Shown in pieces: positions 31,004 through 39,599 of a stretch of 64,000 nt of DNA. The translations under genes were made by a program, and so were the position numbers. Position 1 is the stretch's first letter, and each line of letters starts with the position of its first letter. The notes below the pieces were generated by a model that was not told the origin of the DNA, searched no databases, and saw nothing but the letters and a program-made list of their open reading frames with translations. The stretch comes from Bacteroidales bacterium (GTDB taxonomy: Bacteria; Bacteroidota; Bacteroidia; Bacteroidales; P3), in the NCBI GenBank assembly GCA_017479385.1, contig JAFVCE010000002.1, positions 23,379-87,378 of the forward strand, written 5' to 3'.

Positions 31004-32631
31004 TGAAAAACAACAACCGCAAACCCGACAATAGAGAGCGCCGGCCCCGTCCCACCCCGGCCGAACCCGAGCCCGAACAACGCCCGGTGCCCGAGCCCGT
31101 CACCGAGCCCATACTCGACGAGGGGCCAGACGACAACGTGGCTACCGCCGAAGAGATGGAGCAATTTATACGCTCGCGGCGCGAAGCCCAGCGCGAAAAA
31201 CACGCCACCAAGCAGGCCGAGAGCGAAGACACCCTCCCGACCGACGCCGGCGAGGCCCTGCCCGACCCCTGGCTCGAACCCGACCCATCCATACCCTGGA
31301 CAAACTTCAAAGAGACCGAATTCCTCTCGCGCGGCTGCAACCATTGCCCCACAAGCTACATACCCGTGTGCCGTCGCGAAACCAACAGCTGCTGCAAGTC
31401 GACCTCATGCAACTGGCTGCGCGGCGTCCATCAGCCTGGTGGCGAGCACTTTGGCATTGTCGAAGTGCGCTTCAAAAACAATCGCAAAGACTTCTTCCGC
31501 CTGCCCGACGGCCTCGACGTGACCGAGGGCGACGTGGTGGCCGTCGAAGGTATGCCAGGCCACGACATAGGCATAGTGAGCCTCACCGGCGAAGTGTGCC
31601 GCCTGCAAATGCAAAAACGCCACATCAGCCCCGATTCCGAAAACCTGCGCCGCCTCTTTCGCCGCGCAAAACCGGCCGACATCGAGCGGTGGGTCGAGTC
31701 GTTCCGCGAAGAACACAGCGCCATGCTCAAAACGCGCCGCATAGCCGCCGACCTCGGACTTGACATGAAGGTGAACGACGTAGAATTTCAGGGCGACCAC
31801 TCCAAAGCCATCTTCTACTACACCGCCGACGACCGCGTCGACTTCCGTGCACTGATTAAAATCCTGGCCGAAGAGTTCCACGTCCGTATCGAGATGAAGC
31901 AAATCGGCGTGCGCCAAGAAGCCGGCCGCGTGGGTGGCCTCGGCACCTGTGGCCGCGAACTGTGTTGCAGCACTTGGCTCACAAACTTCAAATCGGTGAC
32001 AACCGCTGCCGCCAAAACCCAACAAATACTCCCCAACCCTCAGAAACTGGCTGGCCAGTGCGGCAAACTCAAGTGCTGCCTCAACTTCGAATACGAAGTC
32101 TATGCCGACGCACTGAAGCAGTTCCCACCTGCCGGAGTACCCATAAGGTTCAAAAAAGGGTTGGCAATGTACAAGAAGACCGACGTTTTCCGCGGCATAA
32201 TGTGGTACGCATACGAGGGCGAAAACGAGCTCATAGCCATCAAGGCACAAGATGTCAAAGACATCATAGCCATGAACCAAAACCAACAATACCCCGAAAA
32301 GTTGGAGGACTATCAGGTTGAGCTCATGTCAACATCGGGTTTAGCCCAAGAATCGTCGAGTGCCGAATTCGAACAGGAACTGGCTCGCCTGGCCTCGGGT
32401 GGCGACGGCGTAGTGAACGACGACAAGCCCACCCAACGCGAACGCCAACCGCGCGAGCGCGACCAACGTCAGCCTCGCGACAACGACCAACGCCAACGCC
32501 GCAACAACTCAGACCACAATCGCCAACCGGCCGACCGCCAACAGCGTCGCAACGACCGTGGCAACGACCGTCCGCAACGCCGCCACAACGACCACCCATC
32601 GAACCGCAACCATAATCCTCGCCAACAATGA
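31003..32631 (+). CDS. ricT: PSP1-domain protein, RicT-like
   Basis: A 542-aa protein with a PSP1 core. Two Cys-rich regions flank the start of the core: RGCNHCPTSYIPVC then CCKSTSC (about residues 112-135), and later GTCGRELCCSTW and CGKLKCCLNFEYE, the cysteines expected to hold a 4Fe-4S cluster. The core reads GEHFGIVEVRFKNNRKDFFR. The N-terminal 80 residues are acidic and Pro/Glu-rich, and the last 80 are Arg/Gln/Asn-rich and disordered. In Bacillus RicT is part of the Ric complex that modulates RNase Y; an rny gene lies at 3845. RicA and RicF are not in the window. A partial 11-bp repeat is inside the gene. Confidence 0.88.
   Translation: MKNNNRKPDNRERRPRPTPAEPEPEQRPVPEPVTEPILDEGPDDNVATAEEMEQFIRSRREAQREKHATKQAESEDTLPTDAGEALPDPWLEPDPSIPWTNFKETEFLSRGCNHCPTSYIPVCRRETNSCCKSTSCNWLRGVHQPGGEHFGIVEVRFKNNRKDFFRLPDGLDVTEGDVVAVEGMPGHDIGIVSLTGEVCRLQMQKRHISPDSENLRRLFRRAKPADIERWVESFREEHSAMLKTRRIAADLGLDMKVNDVEFQGDHSKAIFYYTADDRVDFRALIKILAEEFHVRIEMKQIGVRQEAGRVGGLGTCGRELCCSTWLTNFKSVTTAAAKTQQILPNPQKLAGQCGKLKCCLNFEYEVYADALKQFPPAGVPIRFKKGLAMYKKTDVFRGIMWYAYEGENELIAIKAQDVKDIIAMNQNQQYPEKLEDYQVELMSTSGLAQESSSAEFEQELARLASGGDGVVNDDKPTQRERQPRERDQRQPRDNDQRQRRNNSDHNRQPADRQQRRNDRGNDRPQRRHNDHPSNRNHNPRQQ
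32313..32345 (+). repeat. 11-bp-phased repeat, locus 8: three units within the ricT-like gene
   Basis: Units tcaggttgagc, tcatgtcaaca, tcgggtttagc follow in phase and encode QVELMSTSGLA, recalling VEVLSTSG of locus 7. The match is weaker than at other loci, and it sits at the boundary between the conserved core and the disordered tail. Confidence 0.5.
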
Positions 32632-33101
32632 AACGCACACTTGCCATAGCCACCGTCGCCATAGCGCTGGCCACCATCGTAGCCGCCTGCGACCACCGTC
32701 AACTCTACGCCGAAAGCCACCGCGTTGAGGAACACGGCTGGCCCAGCTCTGAGTGGCTGGAATTTGGCACCGACATAGACGACACATTGGCCGTGTGCAA
32801 CTTCCTTGTCGACCTCCGCGTAAGCCAGACCTACCCCTACTCCAACTCATTCCTCTTCATAACCACCACTTTCCCCGACGGCAGCGTGGCGGCCGACACC
32901 ATGGAGTGCCCACTGGCCGCACCAGACGGGCAGTGGCTGGGCCGACGCACAGGCCGCTATGTCGACAATCGCTACTATTTTCGCAAAAATATGCGCTTCC
33001 CCATGGCGGGACACTATCGTTTCAGCGTGGGCCACGGTATGCGCGACACCGCCATCAAGGGCATTAAAGACGTAGGACTCAGAATCGAACTCGCCAAATG
33101 A
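32628..33101 (+). CDS. gldH: gliding motility lipoprotein GldH
   Basis: A 157-aa lipoprotein (MKRTLAIATVAIALATIVAAC, Cys21) of the GldH family. Family features include WLEFGTDIDDTLAVCNFLVDLRV, NSFLFITTTFPDG, the GQWLGRRTGRYVDNRYYFRKN segment and the ending GIKDVGLRIEL. GldH is tied to gliding and T9SS function in flavobacteria but is also conserved in non-gliding Bacteroidales beside a class A PBP gene, as here. It overlaps ricT and mrcA by 4 bp each. Confidence 0.9.
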   Translation: MKRTLAIATVAIALATIVAACDHRQLYAESHRVEEHGWPSSEWLEFGTDIDDTLAVCNFLVDLRVSQTYPYSNSFLFITTTFPDGSVAADTMECPLAAPDGQWLGRRTGRYVDNRYYFRKNMRFPMAGHYRFSVGHGMRDTAIKGIKDVGLRIELAK

Positions 33102-35353
33102 AAAAGAACCAGAAAAAACAACAGCCCAAAATCATACCCCTGCTGTGGAAGATATTCGCCGGCCTGTGGGTAGCCATAATACTGTTCTTCACCATGCTCT
33201 CGCTCGGATGGCTGGGCTTTATGCCCTCTTTCGAGGAGCTCGAAAATCCGCGCTCTAACCAAGCCTCAGAGGTACTATCCGACGAGGGCGAGATACTCGG
33301 TTTTATTGGCATCGAGAACCGTTCTAACGTCACCTACGACGAAATATCGCAAAACCTGGTCAACGCACTCATCGCCACCGAAGACGCCCGCTTCTACCAC
33401 CACTCTGGCATCGACCCCCGCAGCCTCGGCCGAGTGCTCTTCAAAACCCTAATCGGACGCCACTCCAGTTCGGGCGGCGGTTCCACCATCACCCAGCAGC
33501 TGGCCAAAAACCTCTTCCCACGCGAGAGCAAACGCGGACTCGGCGTGGTCTACTCCAAATTCAAAGAGTGGGTCGTGGCAGTCAAGCTCGAACACAACTA
33601 CTCGAAGCAAGAAATACTGGCCATGTACTTCAACACCGTCGACTTTGGCAGCAATGCCTTCGGCATAAAGACGGCGGCTAAAACCTTCTTCGACAAAAGT
33701 CCGGCCGAACTCACCGTCCCCGAGGCGGCCGTGCTCGTAGGTCTGCTCAAAGCCCCAACAACCTACAACCCCGTGCGCAACCCCGACCGCGCACTGCAAC
33801 GTCGCAACACCGTGCTCTCGCAGATGAACCACTACGGCTACCTTTCCGACGAAGAGCTCGAACAACTCAAAGACGAGCCTATCGACGTGTCGCGCTACTC
33901 GCCTCAAAGCCACAACGACGGCCTGGCTACCTACCTGCGCGAATACATACGCTCCTACATGAAAGAATGGTGCCGCCACCACCGCAACGCCGAAGGCGAG
34001 CACTACGATGTGCACAAAGACGGCCTGAAAATCTATACCACCATCAACGCCCGAATGCAACGCTACGCCGAAGAGGCTGTGCGCCAATATTTTAGCAAAG
34101 AGATACAGCCCGCTTTCTTCCGCGAACTGAAGAACCGCAAAGGCAACCCCTTCTGCGACATTAGCGAGGAGCAGCAAACCAAACTCCTCACTCAAGCCAT
34201 GCGCCAAAGCGACCGCTACCGTGCCCTCAAAGCCGACGGCATGGCCGAAAAGGAAATCAGGCGCAACTTCGACGAGAAGGTCAATATGCGCGTCTTTACA
34301 TGGAACGGCACGCGCGATACCACACTCTCGCCGTGGGACTCGCTGCTATACTACAAAAAATTCCTCAACGTGGGCCTAATGTCGGTCGAGCCCGGCACCG
34401 GCCACGTCAAAGCCTACGTGGGCGGCATAAACTACCGTTACTTTAAATACGACAACGTGCAAAGCCACCGCCAGGTGGGGTCTACATTCAAACCCTTTGT
34501 CTACACCATGGCCCTGCAAGACCTCGGCCTCTACCCCTGCACCGAGGTGCCCAATTCGGAGGTATGCTTCGAGGTGTGGGGACAGCCCGACTGGTGCCCC
34601 AAAAACTCTACCCACGAGCGCGAAGACGAGATGGTGACCCTCAAATGGGCCTTGGCACACTCGGTTAACTGGGTGTCGGCCTACCTCATGAAGCAGGGCT
34701 CGCCCGAACAGGTAATCAACATTGCCCGCAAAATGGGCGTCAAGAGCGACATCGATGCCGTGCCAGCCATCTGCGTGGGCACGCCCGAAATAACCGTCTA
34801 CGAAATGGCCGGAGCCATGGCTACCTTTGCCAACAAAGGCGAATATGTAGAACCCATCTTCATTACCCGCATCGAAGACAAGAAGGGGATGGTGCTCGAG
34901 CGCTTCACCCCCGACCGCCACGAAGCCCTCGACGAACAAACAGCCTACCTCATGCTCGACCTGATGAAGGGCGTGGTACAAAGTGGCACCGGCGTGAGGC
35001 TGAACTACAAATACCACCTCAACCAATACTCTACCAACATTGCTGGCAAAACCGGCACCACGCAGAACAACTCCGACTGCTGGTTTGTGGGCATAACCCC
35101 CACGCTGGCCACCGCCGTGTGGACCGGCGGCGAGGTGCGCTCCATCCACTTCCGCAATATGACCTACGGCCAGGGTGCCGCCATGGCTCTGCCCATATTC
35201 GGAATCTATATGCAGAAAGTCTACGCCGACCAGAAGTTACACTTCTTCCGCGGCGACTTTGAACGCCCCTCGGTGCCGCTCGAGACCGAACTCGACTGCT
35301 CGCAATTCCAGCAGGAAATTCAGAACGAGACCGACTGGGAGTGGGACTTCTAA
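33098..35353 (+). CDS. mrcA: class A penicillin-binding protein 1A (transglycosylase/transpeptidase)
   Basis: A 751-aa bifunctional peptidoglycan synthase. One N-terminal transmembrane helix (about residues 18-40) is followed by the GT51 domain with catalytic Glu in ATEDARFYHHSGID and the GSTITQQLAKNL motif. The transpeptidase domain has the Ser-x-x-Lys motif STFK in QVGSTFKPFVY, Ser-x-Asn as SVN in HSVNWVSAYL, and Lys-Thr-Gly in GKTGTTQNNSDCWFVG. All three motifs are intact. The start overlaps gldH by 4 bp, and this is the last gene of the holB operon. Confidence 0.95.
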   Translation: MKKNQKKQQPKIIPLLWKIFAGLWVAIILFFTMLSLGWLGFMPSFEELENPRSNQASEVLSDEGEILGFIGIENRSNVTYDEISQNLVNALIATEDARFYHHSGIDPRSLGRVLFKTLIGRHSSSGGGSTITQQLAKNLFPRESKRGLGVVYSKFKEWVVAVKLEHNYSKQEILAMYFNTVDFGSNAFGIKTAAKTFFDKSPAELTVPEAAVLVGLLKAPTTYNPVRNPDRALQRRNTVLSQMNHYGYLSDEELEQLKDEPIDVSRYSPQSHNDGLATYLREYIRSYMKEWCRHHRNAEGEHYDVHKDGLKIYTTINARMQRYAEEAVRQYFSKEIQPAFFRELKNRKGNPFCDISEEQQTKLLTQAMRQSDRYRALKADGMAEKEIRRNFDEKVNMRVFTWNGTRDTTLSPWDSLLYYKKFLNVGLMSVEPGTGHVKAYVGGINYRYFKYDNVQSHRQVGSTFKPFVYTMALQDLGLYPCTEVPNSEVCFEVWGQPDWCPKNSTHEREDEMVTLKWALAHSVNWVSAYLMKQGSPEQVINIARKMGVKSDIDAVPAICVGTPEITVYEMAGAMATFANKGEYVEPIFITRIEDKKGMVLERFTPDRHEALDEQTAYLMLDLMKGVVQSGTGVRLNYKYHLNQYSTNIAGKTGTTQNNSDCWFVGITPTLATAVWTGGEVRSIHFRNMTYGQGAAMALPIFGIYMQKVYADQKLHFFRGDFERPSVPLETELDCSQFQQEIQNETDWEWDF

Positions 35354-35465
35354 CGCCCCCCCTCGCCACAACAGCCGCTACCGCCGCCAACCACACAGAA
35401 ACGCTGCCTATCAAGGCTGTGCAAAAAATGTTATACAAAAAAATGTATAATCAATATTTTTTGCG

Positions 35466-35473
35466 TAACTTTG
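35466..35473 (+). promoter_or_regulatory. -7 box upstream of the beta-helix protein gene
   Basis: TAACTTTG followed by C, 29 bases before the ATG at 35503. The preceding spacer also holds a small palindrome, TTATAC...GTATAA. Confidence 0.6.
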
Positions 35474-35502
35474 CAGCCTGAACCGATAAGCACAGGCCAA
35501 CC

Positions 35503-36984
35503 ATGAACACACAAATCCGAAAAACACAACGCGCCATAGCCCTCCTGCTCTGCCTTGTAGCGGCAGGAGCCCAAGCCCAAGTGAGCGTGGCCACCTACCT
35601 CGACAGCGCCAGCAGCGACGCCAACCGCTACCGCGCACTGCTCGCCGCCCACCGCCACGCCCGAGAAACCCACACCACGGTGAACTACGCCGGGGTCGAC
35701 ACCCTCTACCTCGAAATACCGGCCGACGCCGAACCCATACCCCTGGCAGACACCACCGACTTTGGTGGGCTGACCATCTATGTGCGCAACAACGCCAAAC
35801 ACATAAGCCTCTTTGCCATGAGCGCGCAGTTCGCCACAATCGAATTGACAAAAATCATGGTCGACAGCGGCCAATTCGGCACCGTGCCGCAACTTGCCAC
35901 TGGCCTGAAACTGCTGCTCCTGACCGACGCCCACCCCTGGACCTACCGCAACATGGGCAGCAAAGGTGGCTACACCTGCTACCGCAAAGACATACTGCTG
36001 CTGAGCGACGGCCAAGCCGCGAACAGCCCCATATCGCCCTACAACACCGACTCGACCCAACTACAATGCTCGTGGACAGCCGTCACCGCCACCCCCAAAC
36101 TCGTGGCCAACCTCACCATGCACCGCCTGCCAGGCTCGCAATACCGCACCAACTGCGTGGCACTCAATGGGCAGAACAACGTGACGCTGCGCAACATAAC
36201 CGTAACCACACCCAAAAGTAAACTCATTGCAGACGGCATATTCTCTATCAGCAACTGCACCAACATCACCGTCGAGGATGTTACCGTAGACGGCACCTAC
36301 TCTGGCTACGGCCGCTACCGCCACTATGGTTACGCTTTCTCGATGAACAACGACTGGAACACCCTCTTCCGCAACGTGGTGGCCGACGGCAACTGGGGCG
36401 TTTTTGGCACCAACAACCTGAGCCTCACCACCCTCGACAGCTGCGACGTGAACCGGTTCGACATTCACTGCTACGGCCGCGACGCCCGCATGGTGCGCTG
36501 CACCCTGCGCAACAAGCAAACCCAATTCAGCTCTATGTTCGGCACCGTCGTCTACGACTCGTGCAACTTCGTAGACTGCATACCGCTGCGCATTCGCTCC
36601 TCCTACAACGCCTACACCCCGTTCGACGTCGTTATGCGCCACTGCACCTTCGAAACCACCCTCCGCTACCACTCGCTCATCAACTTCATGATGCTCGACA
36701 CCGCCGAAAACATCCGCCCCGAACTGGCCGAGAAATGCTACCCCAACGTCGACATCGACGACCTCACCATCACCGTGCCAGCCGTGGTGCGCAAGGTCAA
36801 CATCTTCGACCCCACCGGCACCATGAGCGAACTGGTGCGCCCCTACGGCCACATCAGCCACGTGCGCGCCAACAGCGTGCGCCTCGTCACCCCATCGGGC
36901 AAACCCAGCAAAGCCCGCCTCAACATGAGCTCGAAACCCGTGGTAACAAAAAAATATATCACCATCGACATCCAAACACAATAA
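35503..36984 (+). CDS. secreted right-handed beta-helix protein
   Basis: A 493-aa protein with a signal peptide ending AGAQAQ. The middle (about residues 215-400) has short repeating strands with turns such as NNVTLRNITVTT, NCTNITVEDVTVDG and DSCNFVDC, typical of pectate-lyase-like parallel beta helices. No catalytic signature of a known polysaccharide lyase is evident. There is no T9SS sorting domain or lipobox, so periplasmic location is the simplest reading. It is 27 bp ahead of rlmN, from which it is separated only by a short alternating GC stretch. Fold prediction is moderately secure; substrate unknown. Confidence 0.75.
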   Translation: MNTQIRKTQRAIALLLCLVAAGAQAQVSVATYLDSASSDANRYRALLAAHRHARETHTTVNYAGVDTLYLEIPADAEPIPLADTTDFGGLTIYVRNNAKHISLFAMSAQFATIELTKIMVDSGQFGTVPQLATGLKLLLLTDAHPWTYRNMGSKGGYTCYRKDILLLSDGQAANSPISPYNTDSTQLQCSWTAVTATPKLVANLTMHRLPGSQYRTNCVALNGQNNVTLRNITVTTPKSKLIADGIFSISNCTNITVEDVTVDGTYSGYGRYRHYGYAFSMNNDWNTLFRNVVADGNWGVFGTNNLSLTTLDSCDVNRFDIHCYGRDARMVRCTLRNKQTQFSSMFGTVVYDSCNFVDCIPLRIRSSYNAYTPFDVVMRHCTFETTLRYHSLINFMMLDTAENIRPELAEKCYPNVDIDDLTITVPAVVRKVNIFDPTGTMSELVRPYGHISHVRANSVRLVTPSGKPSKARLNMSSKPVVTKKYITIDIQTQ

Positions 36985-37011
36985 AAACGGCGCGCGCGCG
37001 TTATCCCTAAC

Positions 37012-38037
37012 ATGAAGCCGAACCTCTTTGGAATGACCCTGGCCCAACTCCAGGACCTCTGCAACGCCCACGGCTGGCCACGCTACACAGCGGGCCAAAT
37101 TGCCGACTGGCTATACCGCAAACGCGTGTGGGACATTGAGCGCATGACCAACCTCTCGCTCGCCACCCGCGCCACACTGGCCAGCGAAACCACCGTCAGC
37201 GTAACCCAGCCCCACAACTGCGCCATCTCGACCGACGGCACACGCAAATACCTCTTCGCAACCCTCGCCGGCCACCCCGTCGAGGCCGTCACCATTCCCG
37301 ACGACGACCGCACAACCCTCTGCCTCTCCAGCCAAGCCGGATGCAAAATGAACTGCCGCTTCTGCGCCACCGGCCAAGGCGGATACCACGGCCAACTAAC
37401 CACCGCCGAAATACTCTCGCAAGCCTACGCCCTGCCCCAGTTCGACGAACTAACCAACATCGTCTTCATGGGCATGGGCGAACCGATGGACAACCTCGAC
37501 ACCGTGCTCGCCGCCACCGAAGTGCTCACCGCACCCTGGGGCCTGGGGTGGAGCCCACGACGCATAACCGTATCCACCATCGGCCTCGTGCCACAAATGC
37601 GCCGCTTCGTCGAACAAAGCCAATGCCACCTCGCCATCTCGCTCCACAACCCCGTGGCCAGCGAACGCCTCGCCCTCATGCCGGCCCAAAAAGCATGGCC
37701 CATTGCCGAAGTGGTCAAAACCCTCAAAGACTACTCGTGGACTGGCCAACGCCGCCTCTCGTTCGAATACACCCTCTTCCGCAACATCAACGACGACGCG
37801 CGCCACGCCGACCTGCTGGCCGACCTCGTGGGCGACCTGCCCTGCCTCGTCAACCTCATACGCTGCCACCCCACACCCGGCACCACCTACCGCCCACCCA
37901 CCACCACAGCCATCGACAACTTTCGCAACCACCTGCTGCGACGCGGCGTGAACTGCACCCTCCGCGCCTCGCGCGGACAAGACATCGAAGCCGCCTGCGG
38001 CCTACTCGCCACCCACGCCAACAACCCCAAACAATAA
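37012..38037 (+). CDS. rlmN: 23S rRNA (adenine2503-C2)-methyltransferase RlmN
   Basis: A 341-aa radical SAM enzyme that methylates C2 of A2503 in 23S rRNA and A37 in some tRNAs. The cluster motif is CKMNCRFCATG (CxxxCxxC), followed by FMGMGEPMDNLDTV, the SAM-binding GEP motif, and WSPRRITVSTIGLVPQMRR. The C-terminal Cys needed for resolving the methylated intermediate is plausibly the Cys of NCTLRASRGQD. Length is normal. It is 25 bp ahead of the next gene. Confidence 0.95.
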   Translation: MKPNLFGMTLAQLQDLCNAHGWPRYTAGQIADWLYRKRVWDIERMTNLSLATRATLASETTVSVTQPHNCAISTDGTRKYLFATLAGHPVEAVTIPDDDRTTLCLSSQAGCKMNCRFCATGQGGYHGQLTTAEILSQAYALPQFDELTNIVFMGMGEPMDNLDTVLAATEVLTAPWGLGWSPRRITVSTIGLVPQMRRFVEQSQCHLAISLHNPVASERLALMPAQKAWPIAEVVKTLKDYSWTGQRRLSFEYTLFRNINDDARHADLLADLVGDLPCLVNLIRCHPTPGTTYRPPTTTAIDNFRNHLLRRGVNCTLRASRGQDIEAACGLLATHANNPKQ

Positions 38038-38062
38038 CCCACACCAAAAAAACAACACCACC

Positions 38063-38737
38063 ATGCCCCTCAACCCCAAACTAACCAACCTCGTGTTCGA
38101 AAAAAACGACCTCAAACACCAAGTCTACGACGCCACACGCGCAGCCTTCGCCCTCTTTCGCAACACCGCCCGCCAAACCATCGACGACCTGCGCGCCGAG
38201 CGCGACGCCACTGGCCGCAACACCAACCTCGCCTACACCGACCGCGGCGACTTCGAATTCGAAATAGACTTCGCCTCCGACGTGCTCATCTTCCTCATGC
38301 ACACCAACGTCTTCGAATTCTCGCGCGACCACCAAGTAATGAAATCGCAATACATACGCGACGACAACAGCCGCTCCTACTGCGGCGTGATACACATCTA
38401 CAACTTCCTGGCCGACTCCTTCACCTACCAACGCGACAACGACCTCGGCTACCTCATCGGCCGCATCTTCATCAACCGCGAAGGCCACTACTTCATCGAA
38501 GGCAAACGCGAACTCGGCATGCTCTACAACAACTTCGGCACCTCGCAAGTAGCCCCCGAATCGGTACGCCAAATCATCGAATCGGCCATCGAATACACCA
38601 CCAATTTCGACCTACTCACCCCCCCTTACGACGAAATAAAAGTGGTCTCGGTGGGCGAAATGCGCTCCACATTCGACAAAAAATCAATCATCACCGCCAA
38701 GCGCTTAGGCTTTCGTTTTCAGTCAGATACGGACTAA
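38063..38737 (+). CDS. conserved hypothetical protein downstream of rlmN
   Basis: A 224-aa soluble protein with no signal peptide or membrane helix. Its composition is charged with many aromatic residues, for example DFEFEIDFASDVLIFLMHTNVFEFS and GYLIGRIFINREGHYFIEGKRELGMLYNNF. The sequence looks like a conserved globular protein, but I do not recognise the family. It probably shares a transcript with rlmN. The next features are the promoter and gene of tRNA-Glu. Confidence 0.75.
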   Translation: MPLNPKLTNLVFEKNDLKHQVYDATRAAFALFRNTARQTIDDLRAERDATGRNTNLAYTDRGDFEFEIDFASDVLIFLMHTNVFEFSRDHQVMKSQYIRDDNSRSYCGVIHIYNFLADSFTYQRDNDLGYLIGRIFINREGHYFIEGKRELGMLYNNFGTSQVAPESVRQIIESAIEYTTNFDLLTPPYDEIKVVSVGEMRSTFDKKSIITAKRLGFRFQSDTD

Positions 38738-38774
38738 ACGGCGAAACAAATCAACAACCATTGTTAAAAAAAAT

Positions 38775-38805
38775 TTTGCCATATCAAAAAAAGTTCGTAA
38801 TTTTG
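38775..38805 (+). promoter_or_regulatory. Bacteroidota promoter for tRNA-Glu and rpsT
   Basis: TTTG (38775-38778), 19 bases, TAATTTTG (38798-38805): an exact consensus. Transcription would begin about 14 bases before the tRNA and could run into rpsT. Confidence 0.88.
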
Positions 38806-38825
38806 CACTCGCTTTTAAGGCAGAT

Positions 38826-38900
38826 GCTCCGTTCGTCTAGCTGGCCCAGGACGTGAGATTTTCATTCTCAAAATCGCGGGTTCGAATCCCGCACGGAGTA
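38826..38900 (+). tRNA. tRNA-Glu (anticodon UUC)
   Basis: Complete cloverleaf: acceptor GCTCCGT/ACGGAGT, D-arm with GTCTAGCTGGCCCAGGAC, anticodon stem TGAGA/TCTCA around TTTTCAT giving TTC, and T-arm GCGGGTTCGAATCCCGC. CCA is not encoded. Only 48 bases separate it from rpsT. Confidence 0.95.
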
Positions 38901-38948
38901 CAAAAGAGAAAACAATAAAAAAGAAAGAAAGAACATTCACAAAAAACC

Positions 38949-39200
38949 ATGGCACACCACCTTTCAGCAAAAAAAAGAATCCGCTCCAGCGAAACCAGAA
39001 GAGTCCAGAACCGCTACTATGCTAAAACCATGCGCAACGCCCTGCGCGACTTCAGAGCCCTCGAGGACAAAGCCGTGGCCACCGAACGCCTGCCCAAAAT
39101 GATTTCCATCATCGACAAACTGGCCAAGCGCTCCATCATCCACAAAAACAAAGCCGCCAACCTCAAATCGAAACTGACGCGCAAAGTCAACGCCATGTAA
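38949..39200 (+). CDS. rpsT: 30S ribosomal protein S20
   Basis: An 83-aa basic protein that binds 16S rRNA early in 30S assembly. The N-terminus MAHHLSAKKRIRSSETRRVQ and the C-terminal IIHKNKAANLKSKLTRKV are the S20 family signature, with the length typical of Bacteroidota. It is likely co-transcribed with tRNA-Glu from the consensus promoter at 38775, and ends at a hairpin terminator. Confidence 0.95.
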   Translation: MAHHLSAKKRIRSSETRRVQNRYYAKTMRNALRDFRALEDKAVATERLPKMISIIDKLAKRSIIHKNKAANLKSKLTRKVNAM

Positions 39201-39254
39201 GACCCAACTACCAACCGACAAGACTACTAACAACACTTAAAGACTAAAAAAACA

Positions 39255-39282
39255 ACGCCGCCCTCACACCAGAAGGCAGCGT
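39255..39282 (+). terminator. terminator after rpsT
   Basis: ACGCCGCC and GGCAGCGT pair with one bulge around a short loop and are followed by a run of seven Ts, 55 bases after the stop. Confidence 0.8.
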
Positions 39283-39599
39283 ATTTTTTTAATCCCCCCA
39301 CCCCCGGTTTATCGATAACAAAAGAACCAAACCCTAACCCAAACCGTCCCAACCCACAAAACGCTGAAAACAAGCACCGAGGTCGGGTCAACATCGGGTT
39401 AACGTCGTATCAACATCGAACACCCCTTGAGCCACAGCCCCTTAGCCCCCCGCAAACACACCACCCAAAACCCGAAACCAAAGCCCCATATCGATAAAAA
39501 ACCAAACCCCACCCCCATCAACCAACAACCAAAACACAACTAAAATTTTTTTCACCCCCGACGCACTAAAAACCACAATTCGCCGTTATATAAAACAGT
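39283..39599. other. 317-base spacer before mrdA
   Basis: C- and A-rich sequence without a convincing reading frame. It contains one 11-bp-phased repeat (39383-39426) and two TATCGATA-like words near 39310 and 39490. No consensus promoter is visible before mrdA, although an AT-rich tract ends at the start codon. Confidence 0.5.
39383..39426 (+). repeat. 11-bp-phased repeat, locus 9 (sub-type B)
   Basis: Four in-phase units: tcgggtcaaca, tcgggttaacg, tcgtatcaaca, tcgaacacccc. It lies 101 bases after the rpsT terminator. Confidence 0.8.

Noticed and set aside
36984-37011. Alternating CG run before rlmN as a Z-DNA regulatory element
   Set aside because: The run is only about a dozen bases and nothing else supports a regulatory role.
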